In this document: positions 1 to 8,977 of the stretch, in pieces | How the letters are laid out: each line of letters starts with the position of its first letter | How positions within the stretch are numbered: the stretch's first letter is position 1 | NCBI RefSeq assembly: GCF_023016085.1 | Contig: NZ_JALKBF010000003.1 | Location: forward strand, 62,001-126,000 | Reading direction: 5' to 3' | DNA: 64,000 nucleotides | From: Aliiroseovarius sp. F47248L | GTDB taxonomy: Bacteria > Pseudomonadota > Alphaproteobacteria > Rhodobacterales > Rhodobacteraceae | Made by a program: the position numbers and the translations under genes | The notes under the pieces: generated by a model | Seen by the model: the letters and a program-made list of their open reading frames with translations, nothing else | What the model was told of the DNA's origin: nothing | Database searches by the model: none

Positions 1-1
1 A

Positions 2-1030
2 AAAACCGACAGCCTTGATGAAGCGCTTGCGATGATCGAACGCTGGACCGCAGCCGGTGAGGCCAAGTCGGTCGCGCTCTTGGGCAATGCTGCCGACGTG
101 TTCCCCGAACTGGTGAAACGCGGCATCCGCCCTGACATCGTCACCGACCAGACCAGCGCCCATGACCCCGTAAACGGCTATCTGCCGCAGGGCTGGACCA
201 TGGCCGAATGGCGCGAGAAGCGCGAGAGCGACCCGAAAGCCGTCGAAAAAGCCGCCCGCGCGTCGATGAAGGTGCAGGTCAAGGCGATGGTCGATTTCCA
301 CGCCGCCGGTATTCCGACCGTCGATTACGGCAACAACATCCGCCAGATGGCGCTGGAAGAAGGGTTGGAGAATGCGTTTGATTTCCCCGGCTTCGTGCCC
401 GCCTATATCCGCCCGCTGTTCTGCCGTGGCATCGGCCCGTTCCGTTGGGCGGCGCTGTCGGGCGACCCGGAAGACATCTACAAGACCGACGCCAAGGTGA
501 AGGAAATCCTGGCCGAGGACAGTCACCTGCACAATTGGCTAGACATGGCCCGCGAACGGATTGCATTCCAGGGCCTGCCCGCCCGCATCTGCTGGGTCGG
601 TCTGGGCGTGCGTCACAAACTGGGGCTGGCATTCAACGAAATGGTGCGCAACGGCGAATTGAAAGCGCCGATCGTGATTGGACGTGACCATCTGGACAGT
701 GGCTCGGTCGCATCGCCCAACCGCGAGACGGAAGCGATGATGGACGGTTCGGACGCCGTGTCGGACTGGCCGCTTTTGAACGCGCTTCTGAACACCGCGT
801 CGGGCGCGACCTGGGTGTCGCTGCACCATGGTGGCGGGGTTGGCATGGGTTTCAGCCAGCACTCGGGCATGGTGATCTGCTGTGACGGCACCGAGGATGC
901 AGACCGCCGGATCGAGCGTGTTCTGTGGAACGACCCGGCCACGGGCGTCATGCGTCACGCCGATGCAGGCTATGAGATCGCCAAGGACTGCGCCCGCGAG
1001 AACGGCTTGAACCTGCCGGGTATTCTGTAA
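2..1030 (+). CDS. hutU: Urocanate hydratase, C-terminal part (5' end outside the window)
   Basis: Urocanase converts urocanate to 4-imidazolone-5-propionate with tightly bound NAD+, the second step of histidine degradation in the cytoplasm. The reading frame is open from base 2, so the gene enters from the left; about 342 of the usual ~555 residues are present. The urocanase signature [12 protein letters not shown] is encoded near bases 566-601, followed by the typical glycine-rich [14 protein letters not shown] stretch and a histidine-rich C-terminal half. No internal stop is seen. A HutC-like repressor gene lies about 450 bp downstream on the other strand, which supports a hut locus. Family assignment is secure; the true start is not visible. 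Confidence 0.95.
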   Translation, partial: KTDSLDEALAMIERWTAAGEAKSVALLGNAADVFPELVKRGIRPDIVTDQTSAHDPVNGYLPQGWTMAEWREKRESDPKAVEKAARASMKVQVKAMVDFHAAGIPTVDYGNNIRQMALEEGLENAFDFPGFVPAYIRPLFCRGIGPFRWAALSGDPEDIYKTDAKVKEILAEDSHLHNWLDMARERIAFQGLPARICWVGLGVRHKLGLAFNEMVRNGELKAPIVIGRDHLDSGSVASPNRETEAMMDGSDAVSDWPLLNALLNTASGATWVSLHHGGGVGMGFSQHSGMVICCDGTEDADRRIERVLWNDPATGVMRHADAGYEIAKDCARENGLNLPGIL

Positions 1031-1080
1031 TGATCCGGGGGGCGACAAACGCCCCCCATTCCAATGCAGGAGACGCAGAT

Positions 1081-1422
1081 ATGATCGAACGCATCGACAC
1101 CGGTATCCGGTCGTCAAAGATCGTGAAACACAATGGCGTTGCTTATCTGACCGGACAGGTCGGGGAAGGCGCGACCATTCAGGACCAGACTGCCGAGTGC
1201 CTGCGCCGCGTCGATGCGTTGCTGACACAGGCGGGATCGTCGCGCGAACATATGTTGCGGGCCACCATCTGGCTCGCAGACATGAGCGATTTCGACGGGC
1301 TGAACGAGGTCTGGAATGCCTGGGTGCCCGAGGGCCACGCCCCCGCCCGCGCCTGTGGCGAAGCCAAACTGGCTCGGCCCGAGCTGAAGGTCGAGATCAT
1401 CGTGGACGCGGCGTATAGCTGA
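1081..1422 (+). CDS. RidA/YjgF family protein
   Basis: A 113-residue protein of the Rid (YjgF/YER057c/UK114) superfamily. Classical members hydrolyse reactive enamines/imines made by PLP enzymes. The family pattern is visible: an early GQVG strand-turn, a central helix-rich segment with TIWLADMSDFDGLNEVWNAW, and the conserved arginine in the PARACGEAKLA segment near residue 90. The ATG at 1081 is chosen because an AGGAG sits about 8 bases upstream; an in-frame start at 1030 would overlap the hutU stop but lacks a comparable site. It probably shares the hutU transcript, 50 bp downstream, and a hairpin terminator follows. The substrate cannot be read from the sequence. Confidence 0.85.
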   Translation: MIERIDTGIRSSKIVKHNGVAYLTGQVGEGATIQDQTAECLRRVDALLTQAGSSREHMLRATIWLADMSDFDGLNEVWNAWVPEGHAPARACGEAKLARPELKVEIIVDAAYS

Positions 1423-1434
1423 TAACGAACCTTG

Positions 1435-1470
1435 AAAGGCCCGTGCGAATCATTCCGTGCGGGCCTTTTC
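1435..1470 (+). terminator. Rho-independent terminator after the RidA-like gene
   Basis: A 9-bp stem (AAAGGCCCG at 1435-1443 pairing with CGGGCCTTT at 1459-1467) is followed by a short T-rich run. It ends the hutU/RidA transcript and lies just before the convergent hutC gene. Confidence 0.7.
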
Positions 1471-1480
1471 TTATGCGCGG

Positions 1481-2170
1481 TCAGTATTGCATCGTCACGC
1501 GGTGGCCACGGCGATAGGTCAGTTGCACAAAGGTGATCGTCCGCCCCTCAAGCCAAGTTGTGCGCTCGGTCTGGAACAGGGCGTTGCCTTCGGTGCAATC
1601 CAGATATTCCGCGATGGTGGCGTCCGCCTGGACGGCGTGAAAGCTGATCTGCGCGTCGGTAAACGGCACGGTGGACACCAGCCATTCATTGGGGCCGACA
1701 TCTGAGAAATCGTGTTGCTCTGCTTCGGGCAGGGCCGAGAGGTTGATCCAGCGATCCTCGTGCTGATACGGCGCGCCGTCGGCGTAATGCATACAGGTCA
1801 GGTGAAGCACCCGGTCATCGCGCTGCAACGCCATGCGGGCGCGCAGCCAGTTGGGGGCGGGTTCGGCCTGACCATGCACCAGCGCATAGCGATAGGTGGC
1901 GCCCAGTTCCTCGATTTCCTGCCCAACGATGGGGATGTTCAGGCGCACCTGGCGGATTGGATTCTGGCGCACCCTTGTGCCAGCCTTGCGGCGGCGTTCG
2001 ATGATGCCGTCATCGGCCAGTTCACGCATCGCCCGATTGACAGTGGCCCGCGCGCAGCCATAGCTTGCGGCCAGGTCAACTTCGTTCGGCATGGCGCTGC
2101 CGGGGGCAAGCGTGCCCTGGGTGATCTGGCGCAGGATATCGGCTTTCACCTCGCGATAGGTTATGGACAT
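1481..2170 (-). CDS. hutC: HutC-type GntR family repressor of histidine utilisation
   Basis: A 229-residue regulator with an N-terminal winged helix of the GntR family (about residues 5-70, including GSAMPNEVDLAASYGCARATVNRAMREL) and a C-terminal UTRA effector domain (about 90-225). HutC homologues bind urocanate and release hut operators when histidine is present. Its position convergent to hutU supports the hut assignment over other UTRA regulators. The ATG at 2170 gives the standard family length. A LysR gene lies upstream on the same strand with about 90 bp between, so hutC may have its own promoter. Confidence 0.85.
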   Translation of the reverse strand: MSITYREVKADILRQITQGTLAPGSAMPNEVDLAASYGCARATVNRAMRELADDGIIERRRKAGTRVRQNPIRQVRLNIPIVGQEIEELGATYRYALVHGQAEPAPNWLRARMALQRDDRVLHLTCMHYADGAPYQHEDRWINLSALPEAEQHDFSDVGPNEWLVSTVPFTDAQISFHAVQADATIAEYLDCTEGNALFQTERTTWLEGRTITFVQLTYRRGHRVTMQY

Positions 2171-2262
2171 GCTGTGCCTTTCGACCTTGCGGTAAGGGGT
2201 GATCCCGGCGGATTGACTTTGAAAGATATAGACATAAGGCGCAAAACACCAGACATAGCGTG

Positions 2263-3156
2263 TCAGGCGTCGAAAGCGCGCGCCACGTGATCCTGAAAGG
2301 CCGCAATCAGCGGCGCGGTGTGCGGGTGTGGCGCGCGCGCCAGTGCGATGCGGTGCGGTGCCAGCGGGCCGGCCAGTTCCAGCCGGGTGACAGGCTGGCC
2401 GTCGCAGGCGGTGTCCTGTGCGATGTCAGTGGCCAGAAGCCCAACGCCCATATGGTTGGCAACCATGGCGCGCAACATCTCGACCGAGCCGGTTTCATGC
2501 GCGATGCGCGGGCGGATGCCGTTCATCTGCGCCAGCGTCAGGAAATAATCGCGGCTGTGTGGCAGGCTCATCAGGATCAGGGGATCGGTCAGCAACTCGG
2601 CCATCGTGACCGTGCCGCGCCCGGCCAAAGGATGCGCCCGCGCGACCAGACCATAGGGGCGCACGTCGGCCAGCGGAATGATGTCCAATGATGAGGGCAG
2701 GCCGAAATCATAGATCAGGGCAAGGTCGATCCGTCCACTGTCCAGCCAGCGGGTCAGCCGGTCAAGGTCGCCTTCGTGCAGCTTGATGACTGCGTTGGGA
2801 TTGGTCTTCTGAAAGCCATTGACCAACGCAGGTGCGTAACGCGGGCCAAGGGTCGAGAAGACGCCAAGGTTCAATTCCACCGCCCCCGTGTCGGCATGGC
2901 TGAGCACCGATTGCGCCTGTGTGCGCAGGCTGCGCAGGGCGCCCAGCTTGCGCAGCCCGAAGGCGGTGGGTGCGATGCCCTGGCCTGCGCTGCGGGCGAA
3001 CAGCGGGCGGCCGAAATGGTCCTCGACCTTGGCAATTGCCAGCGATACCGACGGTTGCGACACGTTCAAGGCCCGTGCGGCGGCAGCGGTGCTGCCGGTG
3101 TCCGCGGCGGCGATGACATAGTCGATCTGGCGCAAGCTGATGGGTATAGTCTGCAT
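2263..3156 (-). CDS. LysR family transcriptional regulator
   Basis: A 297-residue LysR-type regulator. The N-terminal helix-turn-helix spans about residues 5-63 (DYVIAAADTGSTAAAARALNVSQPSVSLAI), followed by a periplasmic-binding-protein-like effector domain. It is divergent from the CoA-transferase/acyl-CoA dehydrogenase/TRAP genes, with only about 80 bp between the starts, the usual arrangement for a regulator of the adjacent operon. The inducer is unknown; the substrate or CoA ester handled by the neighbouring genes is the obvious guess. No dedicated subfamily name can be supported. Confidence 0.85.
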   Translation of the reverse strand: MQTIPISLRQIDYVIAAADTGSTAAAARALNVSQPSVSLAIAKVEDHFGRPLFARSAGQGIAPTAFGLRKLGALRSLRTQAQSVLSHADTGAVELNLGVFSTLGPRYAPALVNGFQKTNPNAVIKLHEGDLDRLTRWLDSGRIDLALIYDFGLPSSLDIIPLADVRPYGLVARAHPLAGRGTVTMAELLTDPLILMSLPHSRDYFLTLAQMNGIRPRIAHETGSVEMLRAMVANHMGVGLLATDIAQDTACDGQPVTRLELAGPLAPHRIALARAPHPHTAPLIAAFQDHVARAFDA

Positions 3157-3236
3157 TAATCACTCTATCAGCAATGTGTATTTCTGCTTATAGCATGTTG
3201 GCCTGTATGCTCAACCGATCAAAATCGGAGGATCAT

Positions 3237-4415
3237 ATGCCCGCCCAGCCCCCCATTCCCCAATCCGCGCAACCACTCAGCGGGGTGCGCGTGCTTGATT
3301 TCACCCGCGTTCTGGCAGGCCCCTATTGCACAGCGATGATGGCCGATCTGGGCGCGGATGTGATCAAGGTCGAAGACGCACATGGCGATGACTACCGCCA
3401 TATCGGGCCGTTCAAGGATGGGGAAAGCCTGCTGTTTCAGGCGATCAACCGGGGCAAGCGGTCCATCGCGCTGGACCTGAAATCGCCCGATGCGATTGCG
3501 ACGGTCAAGGCGTTGTTGGCCGAGTGTGACGTGCTGATCGAAAACTTTCGCCCCGGCGTGATGGACAAGTTGGGGCTGAGCTATGACGCGCTGGCCGAGG
3601 ACTTTCCGCATCTGGTCTATGTCTCGGTCTCGGGCTTCGGGCAGACCGGGCCGAACACAAAAAAGCCCGCCTATGACATCATCGTGCAGGCGATGAGCGG
3701 CCTGATGGACGCCACCGGCGAGCCCGACGGCGCACCAACGATGGTGGGCGAGGCGTTGGGCGACGTGGCCGGTGGCCTGTTCGCCGCTTGGGGCACGATG
3801 GTTGCCCTGTTTGACCGCAGCCGCACGGGGCAGGGGCGGCATGTGGATGTGGCGCTGTTTGACGGGCTGGTGTCAATGATGCCGATCTTGGCCTGCCGCA
3901 CCCTGATGGGCGGTGAGGTCCCCGTGCGCACCGGCAACCGCCACCCGCTATCCGCGCCCTTTGGCACCTATCCGGCGAGCGATGGGCATTTCGCGCTGGC
4001 GGTTCTGAACGACCGGCTGTTCGCCACCTTCTGCGATGTGATCGGGCAACCTGATCTGGTCAGCGACGCGCGGTTTGCCACGGACCCTCTGCGCCGCGAA
4101 AACGAGCCTGCCTTGGCCGAGTATATCGACCAGTGGGCGGGCGCGCTGCCCGTGGATCAGGTGGTGGATCACCTGTCAGCGGCGGGCATTCCGGCATCCC
4201 CCATCCAATCGGTGGCTCAGGCCTGGGCCTCGTCCCAAGCGGTGGAACGCGGCTTGGCGTCCACGGTCACGCATCCCGACTTGGGCGTTTTGAACGTCCC
4301 CGAACAGCCCGTGCATTTCAACGGCGTCCCACGCGGCGGGCGCAAACCGGCCCCGGCCCTGAACGCTGATGCAGGTGACATTCTGAACACCCTGAACAAG
4401 GAGCAACGCACATGA
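3237..4415 (+). CDS. Class III (CaiB/BaiF family) CoA-transferase
   Basis: A 392-residue type III CoA-transferase, which moves CoA between carboxylic acids through an aspartyl-CoA anhydride intermediate. The family opening LSGVRVLDFTRVLAGPYCTAMMADLGADVIKVE is present (residues 14-46), and Asp176 in the GDVAGG segment corresponds to the catalytic aspartate. ATG 3237 is preferred over the in-frame ATG at 3174 because GGAGG lies just upstream and homologues begin near here. The stop overlaps the start of the acyl-CoA dehydrogenase gene by 4 bp (ATGA), so the two are translationally coupled. Likely role: activation of a carboxylic acid, perhaps the one imported by the TRAP system; the substrate is not determinable. 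Confidence 0.88.
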   Translation: MPAQPPIPQSAQPLSGVRVLDFTRVLAGPYCTAMMADLGADVIKVEDAHGDDYRHIGPFKDGESLLFQAINRGKRSIALDLKSPDAIATVKALLAECDVLIENFRPGVMDKLGLSYDALAEDFPHLVYVSVSGFGQTGPNTKKPAYDIIVQAMSGLMDATGEPDGAPTMVGEALGDVAGGLFAAWGTMVALFDRSRTGQGRHVDVALFDGLVSMMPILACRTLMGGEVPVRTGNRHPLSAPFGTYPASDGHFALAVLNDRLFATFCDVIGQPDLVSDARFATDPLRRENEPALAEYIDQWAGALPVDQVVDHLSAAGIPASPIQSVAQAWASSQAVERGLASTVTHPDLGVLNVPEQPVHFNGVPRGGRKPAPALNADAGDILNTLNKEQRT

Positions 4416-5551
4416 CCACCTATCCCATGAGCGACGACGAACGCGCGCTGGTCGCGCAGATCGAACGGTTCTCGACCGAGGTTCTGGCCCCGAAAGCCGC
4501 ACAGATCGACGAAGAGGCATTGTTTGCCACTGTCCACCGGGACGCGATGGCCGAAATGGGCCTGTTTGGTGTGAACCTGCCGGAAGAACACGGCGGCATC
4601 GGCCTGTCCGGTCCCGCGCTGTATGCGGCGGTCGAGGCGATTGCAGGGGCTTGTGGGTCCACCGCATCCATGCTGACGGCGCATTTTCTGGCGACGGATT
4701 CGCTGCTGCTGGGGGCGGATGCCGACTTGCAGGCGCGGATTCTGCCAGATGCAGCGGCGGGCACGTCACTGGGTGCGTTTGCCCTGACCGAACCGCAGGC
4801 CGGATCGAACCCCGCCGACATGCGCACGACGGCGAAGCGTGAAGGCGAAGGATACCGGATCAAAGGGTCAAAGTGTTTCATCTCGAACGCAGGGGCGGCG
4901 GATTTCATGGTGGTCTATGCCAAGACCGACCCTGACGCGGGTGCGCGGGGAGTCAGCGCCTTCATCGTCGAACCGAAGAAGATCGATGGTGTCTCGGTCG
5001 CGCCGCATGAAAAGACGATGGGCCTGAAAGGCGGGCACGTCTTTGGCATCAGCTTTGATTGCTGGGTGCCGGAAGAAAACCGTCTGGGCGACGAAGGCAC
5101 CGGGTTCCGCACTGCGATGAAGGTCCTGGACAATGGCCGGATCGAAGTCGCCGCGCAGGCGACAGGCATTGCCGACGCCGCGTTGAAGGCCGCGATTTCC
5201 TATGCCAAGGAACGGCAGGTCAGCGGCCATGCGATCGCGGAATTCCAGGGGTTGCAATGGATGCTGGCCGACAGCGCCACCGAACTGGCCGCCGCCCGTG
5301 CGCTGGCGATGCAGGCGGCCACCCTGCGCGGCACTGGCGTGCGCTATTCCAGTGAATCCGCCTTTGCCAAGCTCTATGCCAGCGAAGCGGCGTGGCGGAT
5401 CGCGGACCGGGCGCTGCAAATTCATGGCGGTTATGGCTATACCCGCGACTTCCCACTGGAACGCTATCTGCGCGATCTGCGGATTTTCCGCATCTATGAA
5501 GGGTCGTCCGAGATCCAGCGCACAATCATTGCGCGAGGGCTGCTGGCATAA
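4412..5551 (+). CDS. Acyl-CoA dehydrogenase
   Basis: A 379-residue FAD-dependent acyl-CoA dehydrogenase, introducing the alpha,beta double bond of an acyl-CoA. Visible features are the FAD-contact signature FALTEPQAGSNPADM (residues 123-137), the C-terminal ALQIHGGYGYTRDFPLERYLRD block (335-355) and YEGSSEIQR with Glu363 at the position of the catalytic base in short-chain enzymes. Coupled to the CoA-transferase by a 4-bp overlap. With it, the pair could activate and desaturate a short or branched acid. Glutaryl-CoA-type or short-chain specificity cannot be separated by eye. Confidence 0.9.
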   Translation: MTTYPMSDDERALVAQIERFSTEVLAPKAAQIDEEALFATVHRDAMAEMGLFGVNLPEEHGGIGLSGPALYAAVEAIAGACGSTASMLTAHFLATDSLLLGADADLQARILPDAAAGTSLGAFALTEPQAGSNPADMRTTAKREGEGYRIKGSKCFISNAGAADFMVVYAKTDPDAGARGVSAFIVEPKKIDGVSVAPHEKTMGLKGGHVFGISFDCWVPEENRLGDEGTGFRTAMKVLDNGRIEVAAQATGIADAALKAAISYAKERQVSGHAIAEFQGLQWMLADSATELAAARALAMQAATLRGTGVRYSSESAFAKLYASEAAWRIADRALQIHGGYGYTRDFPLERYLRDLRIFRIYEGSSEIQRTIIARGLLA

Positions 5552-5579
5552 CCCGCTTTTTGCGTCGGAAAGATTGACT

Positions 5580-5601
5580 CTATTATGTATTTACATAATA
5601 G
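5580..5601. promoter_or_regulatory. Perfect 10-bp-arm palindrome upstream of the TRAP genes
   Basis: The arm CTATTATGTA (5580-5589) is repeated as its exact reverse complement at 5592-5601 with a 2-base spacer. It lies in the 124-bp gap before the TRAP binding-protein gene, immediately after a TTGACT hexamer (5574-5579) that could be a -35 element. The symmetry suggests a repressor or activator site rather than a terminator because the arms are AT-rich and no T-run follows. The GT-N4-AC core resembles GntR-family operators, but the binding protein is unknown. Confidence 0.6.
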
Positions 5602-5675
5602 CTTTATGCACGGATTTGACCAAGGGCGCGCGCTGCTTGACCTTTGGTCGCAACTGCCGATTGGAGGAGAGGCAT

Positions 5676-6761
5676 ATGCAAAGACGGACATTTCTGACAA
5701 CCGGGGCCATCGGCACTGCTGCCACGGCGCTCGCAACCCCTGCCATCGCGCAGGACAAGCGCCAGTGGAAAATGGTGACGGCATGGCCCAAGAACCTGCC
5801 CGGGCCGGGCGTGGCCGCACAACAACTGGCCGACCGGATCACCACCCTGTCGGGTGGCCGGATCGAGGTGAAACTGTTCCCCGCCGGGGAACTTGTACCC
5901 GGGCGCGGCGTCTTTGACGCGGTCAGCGAAGGCACCGCCGAGCTGTATCACGCCGTTCCCGCCTATTGGGGATCGAAGTCAAAGGGCATTTTGCTGTTTG
6001 GTTCGCAACCTTTCGGCCTGCGTGCAGATGAACAAGTCGGCTGGTTGACCCATGGCGGCGGTCAGGCACTGTATGATGAAATGTATGGCCGTTTCGGGAT
6101 CAAGCCGTTTCTGTGCGGCAACTCTGGCCCGCAATGGGGCGGTTGGTTCCGCAACGAAGTGAACTCGGCCGAAGACCTGAAGGGCATGAAGTTCCGCACC
6201 ACCGGGTTGGCCTCGGAAATGGCGGCGAAAATGGGCATGGCGGCGGAAGCGATGAGCGGCCCGGACATGTTCCAGGCGCTGCAAACCGGCGCATTGGACG
6301 CGGGCGAGTTCATCGGCCCGTGGACCGACAGCGCGCTTGGCTATTACCAGGTTGCCAAGAACTACTATTGGCCCGGCGTGGGCGAGCCGTCCTCGGCCGA
6401 GGAATGCGGCGTCAACATGGATGTGTTCAACGAGCTGCCCGACGACCTGAAGCAGGTTGTGCAGGCGGCGTGCGACAGTCTGTATAACCAAGTTTGGACC
6501 GAATATACGACCAAGCACGCACAAGCCCTGCAGGCGATGATTGCCGAGCATGGCGTTCAGGTGAAGATGTTCCCCGAGGATGTCATCACTGCCATGGGCA
6601 AGGCCGCTGGCGAAGTCATCGATGATCTCCGCAATGACGACGACGAGTTGGTGAAGCGGATCACCGAAAGCTTTGTGGCTTATCGCGACTCGGTCGGCCA
6701 ATACATGGTCTATGCCGACAACGGTCAGATGAACGCACGTAATCTGGTCATGGGTTACTAA
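5676..6761 (+). CDS. TRAP transporter substrate-binding protein, TakP-like
   Basis: A 361-residue periplasmic binding protein of the DctP family. The N terminus MQRRTFLTTG has a twin-arginine-like motif, and AIAQ near residue 25 is a plausible cleavage site. The segment GGWFRNE (155-161), with an arginine at the usual carboxylate-binding position, and the lipid-free, Tat-type leader resemble the 2-oxo-acid-binding TakP group. ATG 5676 is chosen from GGAGGAG immediately upstream and the signal peptide that follows. A large open extension upstream overlaps the acyl-CoA dehydrogenase and is not coding. It works with the two membrane subunits downstream; a carboxylate ligand is likely, exact identity unknown. 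Confidence 0.88.
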   Translation: MQRRTFLTTGAIGTAATALATPAIAQDKRQWKMVTAWPKNLPGPGVAAQQLADRITTLSGGRIEVKLFPAGELVPGRGVFDAVSEGTAELYHAVPAYWGSKSKGILLFGSQPFGLRADEQVGWLTHGGGQALYDEMYGRFGIKPFLCGNSGPQWGGWFRNEVNSAEDLKGMKFRTTGLASEMAAKMGMAAEAMSGPDMFQALQTGALDAGEFIGPWTDSALGYYQVAKNYYWPGVGEPSSAEECGVNMDVFNELPDDLKQVVQAACDSLYNQVWTEYTTKHAQALQAMIAEHGVQVKMFPEDVITAMGKAAGEVIDDLRNDDDELVKRITESFVAYRDSVGQYMVYADNGQMNARNLVMGY

Positions 6762-6772
6762 GACCTTCCGGA

Positions 6773-6800
6773 CAAGGGCGTGGCGATGGCTGCGCCCTTG
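6773..6800 (+). terminator. Intercistronic hairpin between TRAP binding protein and membrane subunits
   Basis: CAAGGGCG (6773-6780) pairs with CGCCCTTG (6793-6800) around a 12-base loop. There is no long T-run, so it is probably a partial terminator or mRNA-stabilising hairpin that lets the binding protein be made in excess over the membrane subunits. Confidence 0.5.
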
Positions 6801-6824
6801 TAACCTTTGCGACGGGGACCGAAG

Positions 6825-7322
6825 ATGGAGCAACTGGCAAACGCCTTGGACAAGGTGAATCTGGGCGTGGCCTATGTGGTGCGCTGGTTCGCGCTGGCGA
6901 TGATGCTGGTGCAGTTTGGTATCGTCGTCGGGCGCTATTCGTTCGGTGTGAATTCGATCGCTGTGCAGGAAAGTGTTCTTTACATGCACGCCGCGCTGTT
7001 CATGCTCGCAGCGGGCTATACGCTTCTGGTCGACAAGCATGTGCGCGTTGACGTGTTCTATGCCAAGGCGACGCCAGAGGCGCGGCGGCGGATCGATATT
7101 TTCGGCCATCTGTTCCTGCTGATGCCGTCGATGATCGCGCTTCTTTACTGGTCTTGGCCGTCGGTGCGAAATTCATGGGCGATCCTTGAAGGGCCGATTT
7201 CGGTGGGCGGGATCGAGGCGGTGTTCCTGCTGAAATCCCTGATCCCTGCCTTTTGCGTCCTCGTGATGTTGCAATCACTCGCCCTGTTGATCCGCCTTCT
7301 GGCCGTGAAAGAGACCCGATGA
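6825..7322 (+). CDS. TRAP transporter small membrane subunit (DctQ family)
   Basis: A 165-residue membrane protein with about four hydrophobic segments (near residues 14-34, 47-65, 88-108 and 128-150), the size and layout of DctQ-type subunits. The ATG at 6825 follows GGGGACCGAAG; earlier in-frame start codons lack support. Its TGA overlaps the start of the large subunit by 4 bp. It sits between binding protein and large permease, so the three form one sodium-dependent secondary uptake system. Sequence conservation in this family is low; the call rests mainly on context and topology. Confidence 0.85.
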   Translation: MEQLANALDKVNLGVAYVVRWFALAMMLVQFGIVVGRYSFGVNSIAVQESVLYMHAALFMLAAGYTLLVDKHVRVDVFYAKATPEARRRIDIFGHLFLLMPSMIALLYWSWPSVRNSWAILEGPISVGGIEAVFLLKSLIPAFCVLVMLQSLALLIRLLAVKETR

Positions 7323-8869
7323 TCCAATATCTCGACCTTATCATGTTTGCCGCCCTGATGTGCGCGATCCTTCTGGGATTCCCCGTGTCCTTCAGCATCG
7401 CAGGGGTTGCCGTGATCTTTGCCTATCTGGGCTGGATGCTGGGTCAGATGGATATCAGCCTGCTGGGCGCGTTGGGTCAGCGCGTATTTGGCATTCTGAC
7501 CAACCCGGTGCTGATCGCCATTCCGCTGTTCGTGCTGATGGGCGCGCTGCTGGAGAAAAGCCGCATCGCCGAGGGGCTTCTGGACACGATGGGCCGGTTG
7601 TTCGGGCAGTTGCGCGGAGGGCTGGGGATCTCGGTCGTGCTGGTCGGCACCTTGCTGGCGGCCTCGACAGGCATTGTCGGGGCAACGGTGGTCGCGATGG
7701 GCATGATCGCGCTGCCCACCATGCTGCGCGCGGGCTATGATGCGCGGGTCGCGTCGGGCATCGTTTGCACGGCGGGCACGTTGGGGCAGATCATCCCGCC
7801 CTCGACCCTTCTGATCATTCTGGCGGACGTGATGTCCACCTCGTTCCAGCAGGCGCAATATGAACAGGGCAAATTCTCGGTCGAGGCTTTGTCGGTCGGC
7901 CAGTTTTTCGCCGCTGCCGTGATTCCCGGTCTGGTGCTGGTGTGCCTTTACCTGATTTACATCGTGGTGCGCGGATGGCTGCGCCCGCAGGACATGCCGC
8001 CCGCGCCCCTTGACATGGCCAAGCCCGATTGGCGCGAGGTTGTGGGCGCGGTGATCCCACCCGTGCTGCTGATCGTGGCCGTTCTGGGCGCCATTCTGGG
8101 CGGCGTTGCCACCCCGACCGAAGCCGCATCGGTCGGCGCTGTGGGCGCGCTGTTGATGACTGGCTATCGCATTGGCATCGCGCCGCGCATCATTTTGATG
8201 GGTACGGTGGCCCTGATCGCGTTGGGTATTCTGGCGGGCGCGTTTCCGGTGCGCTTTCAGCGCAGCGATCTGACCTCGGGCGCTTATGCACTTGGGATTT
8301 TCTATGCTGCTTTGGCGGTCGTGGGCATGGTGTCCGTGCTGCTGGCTTTGCGCGCAGCCCTTAACAGGAAGATCGTGCAAGAGGCGGTGAAATCCACGAT
8401 GACCATGACCTCGATGATCTTTGCAACGATCATTGCGGCAGGGTTTTTCAGCCTTGTCTTTATCGGCCTGGGCGGGGAAGAGCGTGTGGCGGGCATTCTG
8501 GCCGAGATGCCGGGCGGCGCCAACGGCGCGCTGGTCTTTTGCATGGTCTTTATCTTCATCCTGGGTTTCTTCCTTGATTTCGTAGAAATTTCGGTGATCG
8601 TCCTGCCCTTGATCACGCCGACGCTGATCCTGCTGGGCCATGACCCGATCTGGCTGGGCGTGCTGATTGCGGTGAACCTTCAGACCTCGTTCCTGACGCC
8701 GCCCTTCGGATTTTCGCTGTTCTATCTGCGCGGCGCGGCCCCGAAAGAGGTCACGACAGGACAGATCTATGCGGGGGTGTTGCCGTTCATCTGCCTTCAG
8801 ATCGTGGGGATATCCCTGATCTGGTTGCTGCCGGTGCTGGCGACCTGGCTGCCATCGGTCCTGTTCTAA
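7319..8869 (+). CDS. TRAP transporter large permease (DctM family), long form
   Basis: A 516-residue polytopic membrane protein, the transport channel of the TRAP system. Typical DctM features are the N-terminal LLGFPVSFSIAG, the ASTGIVGATVVAMGMIALPTMLRAGYD segment (about 118-144) and the C-terminal LQTSFLTPPFGFSLFYLRG. It is longer than the usual ~430 residues because of an extra middle region (about 225-350) with additional hydrophobic helices, a form seen in TakP-type systems. The start overlaps the small subunit stop by 4 bp. The coupled operon probably runs from the CoA-transferase or from a promoter near 5570. Confidence 0.92.
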   Translation: MIQYLDLIMFAALMCAILLGFPVSFSIAGVAVIFAYLGWMLGQMDISLLGALGQRVFGILTNPVLIAIPLFVLMGALLEKSRIAEGLLDTMGRLFGQLRGGLGISVVLVGTLLAASTGIVGATVVAMGMIALPTMLRAGYDARVASGIVCTAGTLGQIIPPSTLLIILADVMSTSFQQAQYEQGKFSVEALSVGQFFAAAVIPGLVLVCLYLIYIVVRGWLRPQDMPPAPLDMAKPDWREVVGAVIPPVLLIVAVLGAILGGVATPTEAASVGAVGALLMTGYRIGIAPRIILMGTVALIALGILAGAFPVRFQRSDLTSGAYALGIFYAALAVVGMVSVLLALRAALNRKIVQEAVKSTMTMTSMIFATIIAAGFFSLVFIGLGGEERVAGILAEMPGGANGALVFCMVFIFILGFFLDFVEISVIVLPLITPTLILLGHDPIWLGVLIAVNLQTSFLTPPFGFSLFYLRGAAPKEVTTGQIYAGVLPFICLQIVGISLIWLLPVLATWLPSVLF

Positions 8870-8977
8870 AGCGGGGCAGGGTCGGGGACGGAGTCACTGC
8901 ACGACACGGCACCCAAGTATTTGCAATTATGTCTTGGGACTATCAAGATAAACCACACATGGCCGCGATAGGTGTGA

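Noticed and set aside
5979..8641. Long antisense open frames opposite the TRAP genes (376 and 498 codons)
   Set aside because: They mirror high-GC wobble bias of real genes, have low-complexity His/Gln/Arg-rich translations and no recognisable domain.
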